This document shows positions 8,071 through 15,322 of a DNA stretch of 15,322 nucleotides, one piece after another. Position 1 is the stretch's first letter. Each line of letters opens with the position of its first letter. Location: the NCBI GenBank assembly GCA_964525185.1, contig CAZGFQ010000046.1, positions 1 to 15,322 on the forward strand, given 5' to 3'. The translations under genes were made by a program, and so were the position numbers. The notes under the pieces are model-generated. The model worked only from the letters and a program-made list of their open reading frames with translations. It was not told the origin of the DNA and ran no database searches. Source of the DNA: JABHGY01 sp964525185 (GTDB taxonomy: Bacteria; Fidelibacterota; Marinisomatia; Marinisomatales; UBA1611).

Positions 8071-8118
8071 TGTAAGAATTATTTCAGTAAAAACACGAAA
8101 ACTTATAGAATTGTATTC

Positions 8119-10464
8119 CTAGAATTCGGTCACTAAAGATAATCCAAAATGTTTCGGGTCCCCGTAACTAAGGTACAATGTATCTTCATAATTGGGGGGT
8201 TCTAACCCAAAATAGAATCCACGGGTTGCATAACGCACATCCAAAACATTTTTCACCCATGCGGTGATAGTCCATTTATCTTTTTTCAATCCTGCTTGAA
8301 GATTTAACAATCCATATGCTTCAGATTTTTCAGAGTGACTATCAGAAAAATAATACTCAGATGTATATTGATAATCAAATCCATAGAAATATCCTTTTGG
8401 CATTTTATATGTGAATCCCACGGACAATTGTTTATTTGGAGCATGAGCTAAAGATCTGCCTCCACTCATGGTAGATTCTCCTTCAGCCGATTCAAATTCG
8501 AATGCGTCCACAAATGTATCCAATAAGTTCATATTTGCATGCCCTGATAGTTTTTCTGATATATTTAATGTATAAGCCCATTCAAATCCGCGGGTATATC
8601 CGCTTGAAGCATTGGATGTGAAATAAACAAAACTATTAGGATCGCCTTCATACTGTTGTTTCGAAATGGAAACATGCTTTTGGTCAATCAACCCATAAAA
8701 CAGTGTAAAATTCATTGAATGTTGTATTGTTTTATGTCTAAAACCTAATTCAACATTATTTATAAACTCAGGATCAAACGGTCTATTTTCCGGTGATAAT
8801 CCTGGATGTTGATTAATTCCTCCCGCTTTATATCCTTTGGCAATGGATGACCAAATATACCACTCTGGATTTGGTCGATAAGCTAAACTTACTTTTCCAC
8901 CAAAAAATTGATTTTCAAATGATGTTGAAATATTCAATGTATCTAAAGAAACCCATTCATTCATACTATTTCCAAGATAAGATGTTTTCTGTCTCTCGGA
9001 TCTTGCATTTATCCGAAATTGAAATTGTGAATTTATATGATAATTTGCTTGTGTATAAATGGATGAATTTTCAATATTAAATTGACTTAATAATGCGGTT
9101 GCATCTCCCCCAAAAATATATCCTGTTGCTGAATCATTCTCTTCTAAATCTTTAGAATAAACTCCCACAACAATGGAAGATTTAGCATCGTCTGATTCGG
9201 CTGTAAATCGATAATCACGTGAGTGTGTGGTCCGTGACCGATTTGTTTTATCAAAAAAGGCATATTGCCATCCTTCTTCATCTGGATCAAAACCATGATT
9301 CTCTAACCAATAATCATCATTTCCCCAATCGCCATCATAACTATGGAGTAAATCATTTTCTGATTGAGAAAGAATGGCAGTAAATGTTGTATTTTTGATT
9401 GGGAGTTGGCTATTAAATCTCACTGAATATGCCTGAGTGCCCACACTGTCGGCTCCATTCGCATTTGTATATGTTTTTAAGTCTAGATTATTATCTGGAG
9501 CCCAAACATCATATCCATTATCAAGATTGGCCTTAAAAGCCGTAATTAAAGCATCCATATTTTTTGTGGGTTTTACGCCTACTTTTAATCGTAGCATATT
9601 TTCTTTTCGACTATTTGTATTTTGTGATTGCTGGTAAACATTTTCTCTAAATCCATTACCATTCCCAGCCGTATAGGAAAGACGATAATTTAGTTTTGGG
9701 GATAATGCACCTCCAAACCCAATGCCACCACGTGTTATTTGATCAGACCCTATTGTAAACAATAGTCGATTTGCCTTAGAATCAAATGGATCAACTGATC
9801 TCATACTAATGAGTCCGCCCATGGCATTGGGACCATAAATGGATGATTGGGGTCCTTTGTAAACTTCAATTTGGGATAAATCAAAAAGAAGTCCCGCCAT
9901 TCCAATCCCGGACAAATCAATATCATCCATCATAAATCCAACTGAATAATTGGGAGCACCTTCCCCTGCATATTGGCTTCTTTCACCCAATCCACGAATT
10001 TGGAAAAACCGAGGGCGAGACGTTCCGCCTGCCCATGTTAAGCCTGGTACATTCCCAATTATATCTTGAAAATGTAAACCATTATTTTGCCTAATGTCAT
10101 TTGCATTCAATACAGTTACACTGGATGTTGCTTTTTCTAAAGATTCCGGTAAAAAGCCGGCATACACAAATATTTCATCCCCTTTCAGTGATAATGGAAT
10201 TAATTCAATTGACATGTCTAAATCTGCTAAAACAATAACATCAACTTTTTTATATCCTATGTGTGAAATTGTCAGTGAATCACCTTCTGTACCCTGAATT
10301 GAAAATTTTCCTTTTTGGTCCGTTATGGTTCCACCAGATTCACTGGAAATATTTACATTGGATAATGGGTGAGTTGATGTTTTATCTGTAATTGATCCAT
10401 GAATTGTAATTGATTGGGAAGAAAGAATGGATAAAAGTGATATCCAAAGAAGTGCGTTTTTCAT
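8119..10464 (-). CDS. TonB-dependent outer-membrane receptor, TPP-riboswitch controlled (probable thiamin uptake)
   Basis: An outer-membrane active transporter energised by TonB-ExbBD. The protein is 781 aa. It has a signal peptide at about 1-18, then a carboxypeptidase-regulatory-like beta domain (21-92, GSITDKTSTHPLSNVNI) as found in Bacteroidota receptors. A TonB-box-like DEIFVYA follows at 96-102. Next come the plug (about 105-225, with FQIRGLGER and YKGPQSSIYGPNAMGG) and a 22-strand-type barrel with the usual TonB-receptor C-terminal block (VKNVLDVRY) and a terminal Phe. The barrel by itself resembles siderophore-type receptors and would normally be labelled iron complex receptor. The TPP riboswitch in the leader argues instead for thiamin, thiamin phosphates or a precursor. 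There is no SusD partner and no pnuT or thi gene beside it. The ATG is 7 nt after an AGGA that forms the aptamer edge. Confidence 0.92.
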   Translation of the reverse strand: MKNALLWISLLSILSSQSITIHGSITDKTSTHPLSNVNISSESGGTITDQKGKFSIQGTEGDSLTISHIGYKKVDVIVLADLDMSIELIPLSLKGDEIFVYAGFLPESLEKATSSVTVLNANDIRQNNGLHFQDIIGNVPGLTWAGGTSRPRFFQIRGLGERSQYAGEGAPNYSVGFMMDDIDLSGIGMAGLLFDLSQIEVYKGPQSSIYGPNAMGGLISMRSVDPFDSKANRLLFTIGSDQITRGGIGFGGALSPKLNYRLSYTAGNGNGFRENVYQQSQNTNSRKENMLRLKVGVKPTKNMDALITAFKANLDNGYDVWAPDNNLDLKTYTNANGADSVGTQAYSVRFNSQLPIKNTTFTAILSQSENDLLHSYDGDWGNDDYWLENHGFDPDEEGWQYAFFDKTNRSRTTHSRDYRFTAESDDAKSSIVVGVYSKDLEENDSATGYIFGGDATALLSQFNIENSSIYTQANYHINSQFQFRINARSERQKTSYLGNSMNEWVSLDTLNISTSFENQFFGGKVSLAYRPNPEWYIWSSIAKGYKAGGINQHPGLSPENRPFDPEFINNVELGFRHKTIQHSMNFTLFYGLIDQKHVSISKQQYEGDPNSFVYFTSNASSGYTRGFEWAYTLNISEKLSGHANMNLLDTFVDAFEFESAEGESTMSGGRSLAHAPNKQLSVGFTYKMPKGYFYGFDYQYTSEYYFSDSHSEKSEAYGLLNLQAGLKKDKWTITAWVKNVLDVRYATRGFYFGLEPPNYEDTLYLSYGDPKHFGLSLVTEF

Positions 10465-10470
10465 GATATT

Positions 10471-10549
10471 TTCCTACGCTAGCATTATCTAGATCAGGTT
10501 CTTGGGTTTATTCTCAGCCGTTTGACCTGCTTCAAATCGGCACCCCGAA
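10471..10549 (-). promoter_or_regulatory. TPP riboswitch (THI element)
   Basis: The minus strand between 10549 and 10471 carries the conserved TPP aptamer blocks in the right order: CGGGGTGCC (10548-10540), CTGAGA (10517-10512), ACCTGATCTAGATAATG and GCTAGCGTAGGA (ending at 10472). The helices are visible. P2 is GCC with GGC. P3 is TTTGA/TCAAA around AGCAGG. P5 is CTAG/CTAG around ATAATG. The P1 3' strand overlaps the AGGA Shine-Dalgarno, which is only 7 nt from the receptor ATG. Ligand binding should therefore hide the ribosome site and shut off translation. No separate terminator hairpin is present between aptamer and start codon. Confidence 0.95.
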
Positions 10550-10665
10550 TACATACAAAATTACAAAATACTCATTACTATTTCATCTAATTCTACGTTC
10601 AACTTTGATTCCTTGCTGTATTCGGAGTGGATTGTCTACTTTCCTTGGCAAATTATGGAGATAAA

Positions 10666-12531
10666 ATGACAAATAAACCACTGCCCGAAATAACCTTTAA
10701 AGCGGTCATCCTTGGTATTGTATTATCAATGGTACTTGCAGGAGCCAATGCGTACCTGGGCTTATTCGCAGGCATGACTGTTTCAGCTTCGATTCCGGCG
10801 GCTGTCATTTCTATGGGCATTTTGTCCTTATTTAAGAAATCAAATATATTAGAAAATAATATTGTGCAAACAGCTGCATCTGCGGGTGAATCATTAGCTG
10901 CAGGTGTCATCTTTACAATACCAGCTCTTATTTTATTAGGCTATTGGCAAAATTTTGATTATTGGGAAGTAGCAAAAATAGCTGGAATCGGCGGAGTCAT
11001 TGGTGTTTTATTTACCGTTCCACTCCGGCGGGCATTGATTGTAGAAGCAAAATTACAATATCCAGAAGGAGTTGCCACAGCAGAAGTATTACGTGCCGGT
11101 GAAGAAGCAAAATCCGGGGATTCACCGGAAGCTGCAAATGGGTTAAAAATTATTGGTTTATCCAGCTTAGCCGGCGGTTTAATGAAATTAGCATCCCAAG
11201 GCTTTTCTATGTGGAGTGCAGCTGTGGAAAAAGCCGTTACAGTTGGCGGTTCTATTTTTGGCATTGGAACTGACCTATCTCCTGCTCTCATTTCAGTTGG
11301 ATTTATTGTAGGACGAAATATTGGAATTTTAGTGGTGGCTGGTGGACTTATTTCGTGGGCTTTTGCTATCCCAATTTATTCTGCCTATTATGGATTTGAA
11401 GGCGATCCAATGGAAGCAGCCTGGACTATTTGGAATTCCCAAATTCGATATTTAGGTGTTGGAGCTATGGTTGTGGGTGGCATTTGGTCTCTCATTAAAT
11501 TAGCCAAACCACTCATGATGGGAATTCAAGCAAGTTTAAATGCCATGAAACAGTCTGGCAATGGAGAATCTATTCCACGGGCAGAACGGGACTTCCCCAT
11601 TCAATACGTAGGGACAGCTTTATTGGTTTTATTGGTTCCAGTTTTTCTTTTGTATGTGGGTATGATTGATTCTGTGGGAATTGCGGCATTATTAGCCGTT
11701 GTTATGATGGTATTTGGATTTCTCTTTTCTGCTGTTGCTGCATATATGGCCGGTGTAGTTGGATCATCCAACAATCCCATATCCGGCGTTACAATAGCAA
11801 CAATTTTATTCGCATCTCTCCTTTTGGCAGGCTTAATCGGAACAGGAACCGGCACCGGAGCAGCGGCTGCCATTATGGTTGGAGCTGTTGTTTGTTGTGC
11901 GGCGGCCATTGGTGGTGATAATCTCCAAGATTTGAAAACGGGTCATATTTTGGGAGCAACTCCTTGGAAGCAACAAGTCATGCAATTAATTGGTACCATT
12001 AGCGCAGCCATTGTTCTTGGGCTTGTATTAGATATTTTACATACAGCGTATACCATTGGATCTCCTACTTTATCTGCTCCCCAAGCAACTTTAATGAAAT
12101 CGGTGGCTGATGGCGTATTTACGGGAAATCTCCCCTGGAATATGGTTTTCTTTGGTGCCATTATTGGCATTGCTATTATTCTGATCGATTTACGCCAAGA
12201 AGCGCTTGGCTCTGATTTTAGAGTTCCTGTTTTAGCCGTAGCTGTTGGTATTTATTTACCCATTGAATTAACTGTTCCCATTTTCATTGGTGGAATGATA
12301 AATCATATTGGGAAACAAGCAGGTGCGACTCCATCCATGGAGAAAAAAGGTTTACTTCTTTCCAGTGGTTTAATCACCGGAGAAGCTTTGATGGGCATTT
12401 TGGTTGCAGTGCCTATTTTTATTACAGAACAAAAAGATTGGTGGCCTACCATTTCCGGTTTTTCACTCCTTGGACCTATCTTATTCCTTGGCATGATTTA
12501 TTGGATTTATTCCACCGTTACAAAGAAATAA
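10666..12531 (+). CDS. OPT family oligopeptide transporter
   Basis: A polytopic inner-membrane protein of the oligopeptide transporter (OPT) family, prokaryotic branch, expected to import small peptides or related solutes with protons. From this ATG it is 621 aa with about 14-16 hydrophobic segments. Family signatures are the N-terminal GANAYLGLFAGMTVSASIP, the EGVATAEVLRAGEEA loop (about 132-146), the NNPISGVTIATILFASLLLA segment and the following GGDNLQDLKTGHILGATPWK. I chose the ATG at 10666 because a GGAG lies 6 nt upstream. A longer reading from a GTG at 10627 has no such site and adds an unconserved tail. It heads a plus-strand cluster, divergent from the riboswitch receptor, and ends 1 nt before adenosine deaminase. 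The true substrate cannot be told from sequence; some OPT members carry metal chelates. Confidence 0.93.
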   Translation: MTNKPLPEITFKAVILGIVLSMVLAGANAYLGLFAGMTVSASIPAAVISMGILSLFKKSNILENNIVQTAASAGESLAAGVIFTIPALILLGYWQNFDYWEVAKIAGIGGVIGVLFTVPLRRALIVEAKLQYPEGVATAEVLRAGEEAKSGDSPEAANGLKIIGLSSLAGGLMKLASQGFSMWSAAVEKAVTVGGSIFGIGTDLSPALISVGFIVGRNIGILVVAGGLISWAFAIPIYSAYYGFEGDPMEAAWTIWNSQIRYLGVGAMVVGGIWSLIKLAKPLMMGIQASLNAMKQSGNGESIPRAERDFPIQYVGTALLVLLVPVFLLYVGMIDSVGIAALLAVVMMVFGFLFSAVAAYMAGVVGSSNNPISGVTIATILFASLLLAGLIGTGTGTGAAAAIMVGAVVCCAAAIGGDNLQDLKTGHILGATPWKQQVMQLIGTISAAIVLGLVLDILHTAYTIGSPTLSAPQATLMKSVADGVFTGNLPWNMVFFGAIIGIAIILIDLRQEALGSDFRVPVLAVAVGIYLPIELTVPIFIGGMINHIGKQAGATPSMEKKGLLLSSGLITGEALMGILVAVPIFITEQKDWWPTISGFSLLGPILFLGMIYWIYSTVTKK

Positions 12532-12532
12532 A

Positions 12533-13594
12533 ATGATAATATCAAAAGAAAGATTAAAACGATTACCCAAAGTTGAACTTCACTGCCATTTAGATGGCAG
12601 TATTCGTGTGCCGACCATGATTGATTTGGCGCAAAAAGATAATATTAAACTCCCATCCATGAATAAGGATGAATTGGAAAAGATGCTTGTGATAGGATCG
12701 AATCGAGGTACTTTGGAAGATTATCTAAAACGATTTGATTATACGTTAAGTGTTATGCAAACACCGGAATCTTTGACTCGTACTGCTTTTGAACTCATTG
12801 AAGATGTTGCCAAAGAAAATGTAAAATACATTGAAATCCGATATTCGCCCATTCTACACACAGAAAATGGAATGACCATTTCTGAATCAGTAGAAGCAGT
12901 TCGAGATGGACTTAAACAAGGTGAAAAAGAATTTGGAGTCCAATCTGGAATTATTGTTTGTGGCATTCGAAATATTTCGCCCGAAGTGTCTTTAAAATTA
13001 GCTGATCTCACCGTTCAATATAAAAATAAAGGTGTGATCGGTTTTGATTTAGCTGGAGCAGAAGAAAATTATCCAGCCAAAGATCATCGGGAAGCATTTT
13101 ATCTCATTTTAAATCATAATATTAATGCAACGATTCATGCAGGCGAAGCATTTGGACCATCTTCCATTCATCAAGCGATCCATTATTGTGGCGCTCACCG
13201 CATTGGTCATGGTACACGATTGAAAGAAGATAAAGATTTGATGCAATATGTGAATGATCACCGAATTCCGTTGGAAATTTGCTTAACATCCAATTGGCAA
13301 ACACGATCCATTCGGTCTCTCAAATATCATCCAATTAAATACTATTATGAGCAAGGAATTCGTGTTTCGTTAAGTACAGATAATCGTCTTATGTCCGGGA
13401 CCACTCTAACGGATGAATTTAAACTGGCGAATAATTTATTTGGTTTTTCGTTACACGACTTTAGGGAATTCACTGTAATGGCGGCGAAAAGTGCTTTTAT
13501 GCCCCACTTAAAACGGGTGGAATTATTACATAATATAGCTGTTGAAATGGAACAAGAATTCAATCTTGAACCAGAATTTATTGAGAGGAAATAA
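12533..13594 (+). CDS. add: Adenosine deaminase
   Basis: Zinc amidohydrolase converting (deoxy)adenosine to (deoxy)inosine in purine salvage. The protein is 353 aa, full length. The ligands are in order: HCH in ELHCHLDGS (His17, His19), HAGE (His202 with catalytic Glu205), HRIGHGT (222-228, His226) and STDNR (Asp283). Asn284 stands where mammalian ADA has Asp296, which contacts N7 of the purine. TDNRLMS is, as I recall, a normal variant in bacterial ADAs, so activity is still likely. A sister activity in the family, such as 6-amino-6-deoxyfutalosine deaminase, cannot be excluded from sequence alone. It starts 1 nt after the OPT transporter stop with no strong Shine-Dalgarno, implying translational coupling. 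Confidence 0.9.
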   Translation: MIISKERLKRLPKVELHCHLDGSIRVPTMIDLAQKDNIKLPSMNKDELEKMLVIGSNRGTLEDYLKRFDYTLSVMQTPESLTRTAFELIEDVAKENVKYIEIRYSPILHTENGMTISESVEAVRDGLKQGEKEFGVQSGIIVCGIRNISPEVSLKLADLTVQYKNKGVIGFDLAGAEENYPAKDHREAFYLILNHNINATIHAGEAFGPSSIHQAIHYCGAHRIGHGTRLKEDKDLMQYVNDHRIPLEICLTSNWQTRSIRSLKYHPIKYYYEQGIRVSLSTDNRLMSGTTLTDEFKLANNLFGFSLHDFREFTVMAAKSAFMPHLKRVELLHNIAVEMEQEFNLEPEFIERK

Positions 13595-13628
13595 ACCTAT
13601 AATCCATGTTTAAATAAGGGGAACATCC

Positions 13629-14882
13629 ATGACTGATCGTCATCTTAAACCGGAATCTTTAATGATGTCTTACGGATATAATCCGGAATGGTCTGAAGGG
13701 GCTGTAAAATGTCCTATTTTTCAAACATCTACTTTTTCATTTAAATCGGCTGAAGAAGGGAAAGCCTTTTTCGAAGTCGCTTATGGATTACGTGATAAAA
13801 ATCCCGACGAAGAATTGGGTCTTATTTATAGTCGTCTCAATAATCCGGATTTAGAAATTCTTGAAAATAGATTAACCTTATGGGATAAAGCGGAAGAATG
13901 TGCCGTTTTTGAAAGTGGTATGTCTGCCATTACAACGGTCCTTTTAGAATTCCTTAGACCGGGCGATTTATTGGTCTATAGTAAACCATTGTACGGTGGG
14001 TCGGATCATTTTATTAAACATATTTTACCCGATTTTGGTATTCATACGGTTGGCATTCATTCTGATCACACACAAGAAGAAATCGTTGAAAAAATAAAAG
14101 CATCAGGTGCACACGATCGACTGAAATTGATATTTATTGAAACGCCTGCCAACCCCACAAATGCCATCATTGATATTGCCATGTGTCGCACCATTGCCAA
14201 CCAGTTTAAAACGGAATCCCATTCACCTGTATTGGCTGTGGATAATACGTATATGGGACCTTTATGGTCTCATCCCCTTCAACTGGGAGCCGATTTAGTT
14301 ATATATTCTGCTACAAAATATATTGGTGGACATAGTGATGTCATTGCAGGAGCTTGCTTAGGCTCAAAAGAATTAATGGGCAGAATAAAAGCATTAAGAA
14401 CCTTTTTAGGAAATATGGCAGGACCGTGGACAGGTTGGCTTCTTATGCGCAGTTTAGAAACATTAAAACCACGAATGGAAACACAGGCAAAAAATGCAAA
14501 AATAGTTGCCGACTTTTTATTAAACCATCCAGATGTTGAAAAAGTCTTTTATTTAGGGCATTTAAAATCTGGAACCCAACAATATGACATTTTCAATCGC
14601 CAATATTCTTGTGCTGGTGCTATGATTTCCTTTAATATTAAAGGAGGCGAAAAAGAAGCATTTGCATTTCTAAATCGACTCAAATTATTCCATTTAGCTG
14701 TGAGTTTGGGCAGTACAGAATCATTGGCTCAACATCCATTTACTATGACGCATGCCGATGTTGCTTCTGATGAAAAGAAAGCATTAGGCTTAACAGAAAA
14801 ATTGATTCGTCTCTCCATTGGAATTGAAAATAGCGATGATTTAATCTGGGATATATCTCAAGCATTGGGTGATGATACTTAA
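13629..14882 (+). CDS. PLP-dependent Cys/Met metabolism enzyme (cystathionine gamma-synthase / methionine gamma-lyase-like)
   Basis: A fold-type I PLP enzyme of the trans-sulfuration family, 417 aa. Visible marks are YSRLNNPDLEILENRL (the Tyr/Arg pair that holds the PLP phosphate of the neighbour subunit), FESGMSAI, PLYGGSDHF (active-site Tyr), FIETPANPTN, VDNTY and the Schiff-base lysine in YSATKYIGGHSD (Lys230). The residue after LYG is Gly, where Pseudomonas methionine gamma-lyase has the specificity cysteine (LYGC). The reaction may therefore be a cystathionine gamma-synthase or lyase type rather than a dedicated methionine gamma-lyase. An insert near residues 45-60 (EVAYGLRDKNPDEELGL) lengthens the N-terminal part. 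It starts 34 nt after add, with AGGGG about 9 nt before the ATG. Exact substrate unresolved. Confidence 0.85.
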   Translation: MTDRHLKPESLMMSYGYNPEWSEGAVKCPIFQTSTFSFKSAEEGKAFFEVAYGLRDKNPDEELGLIYSRLNNPDLEILENRLTLWDKAEECAVFESGMSAITTVLLEFLRPGDLLVYSKPLYGGSDHFIKHILPDFGIHTVGIHSDHTQEEIVEKIKASGAHDRLKLIFIETPANPTNAIIDIAMCRTIANQFKTESHSPVLAVDNTYMGPLWSHPLQLGADLVIYSATKYIGGHSDVIAGACLGSKELMGRIKALRTFLGNMAGPWTGWLLMRSLETLKPRMETQAKNAKIVADFLLNHPDVEKVFYLGHLKSGTQQYDIFNRQYSCAGAMISFNIKGGEKEAFAFLNRLKLFHLAVSLGSTESLAQHPFTMTHADVASDEKKALGLTEKLIRLSIGIENSDDLIWDISQALGDDT

Positions 14883-14885
14883 TAC

Positions 14886-15254
14886 ATGACAACAACCCAT
14901 AAACATGATGAACGAATAGCCAACTTAACCTTTGCTATGGTTTACCCACATTATGTAACAAAAGTGAAAAAAAAAGGGAGAACCAAAGAAGAATTGCATG
15001 AAGTGATTGAATGGTTAACCGGCTTTAATGAAAATAGGCTAAAAAAGCATATTGAAAATAACATTTCATTCAAAATATTCTTCGACGAAGCAACCTTAAA
15101 CCCAAATGCACACCTTATTACAGGCGTTATTTGCGGATATCGTGTAGAAGATATTGAAAATCCAATTACACAACAGGTCAGATATTTGGACAAATTGGTG
15201 GACGAATTAGCCAAAGGACGAAAAATGGATAAAATAGTGCGTACTTCATCATAA
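14886..15254 (+). CDS. DUF2200 family protein
   Basis: A 122-aa soluble, charged protein with no signal peptide or membrane span. The sequence RIANLTFAMVYPHYVTKVKKKGRTKEELHEVIEWLTGF (about 10-47), read here as motif positions RIA, MVYPxYV, KKGRTKEEL and EWLTG, is characteristic of the DUF2200 family. So is the later LITGVICGYRVEDIENP region. Members are about 120 aa and have no established function. It begins 3 nt after the PLP enzyme gene, so it is almost certainly co-transcribed with it. It has no clear Shine-Dalgarno of its own. It is the last gene before a terminator-like hairpin. Confidence 0.82.
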   Translation: MTTTHKHDERIANLTFAMVYPHYVTKVKKKGRTKEELHEVIEWLTGFNENRLKKHIENNISFKIFFDEATLNPNAHLITGVICGYRVEDIENPITQQVRYLDKLVDELAKGRKMDKIVRTSS

Positions 15255-15256
15255 TG

Positions 15257-15290
15257 TGATTCGTTTTACAACGAATCATTTGACATCTTT
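15257..15290 (+). terminator. Hairpin ending the plus-strand cluster
   Basis: Two bases after the DUF2200 stop there is a perfect 9-bp inverted repeat, TGATTCGTT (15257-15265) and AACGAATCA (15270-15278), with a 4-nt TTAC loop. T-rich sequence follows (TTTGACATCTTTT). The U-tract is interrupted and the stem is only moderately GC-rich, so it is a plausible but not ideal intrinsic terminator. Confidence 0.55.
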
Positions 15291-15322
15291 TATAGACCTA
15301 CTTTTTAGCACTACTGTCCATT

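Noticed and set aside
10549..10570. TAATTTTG on the minus strand upstream of the riboswitch as a Bacteroidota-type -7 promoter element (TAnnTTTG)
   Set aside because: It matches the -7 pattern but no TTG-type -33 element lies at the right distance, and such strings are common in AT-rich DNA.
10627..10665. 13-residue N-terminal extension of the OPT transporter from a GTG
   Set aside because: No Shine-Dalgarno before the GTG, whereas the ATG at 10666 has GGAG at proper spacing and the extension looks like untranslated leader.
10653..12494. Several minus-strand open frames of 63-110 codons inside the OPT transporter gene
   Set aside because: They are shadows of a strongly conserved membrane protein gene, with no ribosome sites or recognisable domains.
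15280..15306. Exact TTGACA followed by AT-rich sequence as a promoter for a gene to the right
   Set aside because: No acceptable -10 hexamer at 16-18 nt (only TTTAGC), and no gene start is visible before the window ends.

Overview
The window reads as a stretch of chromosome from an AT-rich Gram-negative bacterium. The outer-membrane lineage is shown by a LolA-like lipoprotein carrier and a TonB-dependent receptor. The receptor has the N-terminal carboxypeptidase-regulatory-like domain typical of the Bacteroidota/FCB assemblage. Together with the low GC and very tight gene packing, this suggests an FCB-type marine bacterium such as a Marinimicrobia (SAR406) relative. That placement is inference and has not been tested by phylogeny.

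Left part, minus strand (1-1705): a stable-RNA and translation block read in the order tRNA-Thr(TGT), tRNA-Tyr(GTA), tRNA-Gly(TCC), tRNA-Thr(GGT), tuf (EF-Tu). This is the same order as the classical thrU-tyrU-glyT-thrT-tufB locus of E. coli. A Shine-Dalgarno and an ATG-GCT just past tuf suggest that the usual next gene (rpmG or secE) begins at the left edge. A candidate promoter with AT-rich upstream sequence lies before the tRNAs.

Middle, minus strand (1789-8051): a compact operon in the order ftsK, lolA-like, flippase-like membrane protein, ddl, cysS. Gaps are 4-7 nt, with one overlap. Three of the five genes appear to start at TTG or GTG. The theme is cell division, envelope biogenesis and peptidoglycan precursor supply, with a tRNA synthetase at the end.

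Next, minus strand (8119-10549): a TonB-dependent receptor whose leader is a clear TPP (THI-box) riboswitch. The aptamer ends on the Shine-Dalgarno. This predicts that the receptor imports thiamin, a thiamin phosphate or a thiamin precursor and is repressed when TPP is plentiful. It is the most informative regulatory feature here.

Right part, plus strand (10666-15278): a divergent cluster of an OPT-family oligopeptide transporter, adenosine deaminase, a PLP-dependent Cys/Met-metabolism enzyme and a DUF2200 protein, closed by a hairpin. It looks like a scavenging/catabolic set for peptides, nucleosides and sulfur amino acids.

I found no mobile elements, CRISPR arrays, phage genes or broken genes. 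Nearly all coding content belongs to known families. I do not see an undescribed multi-gene system; the points most worth following are regulatory and contextual.
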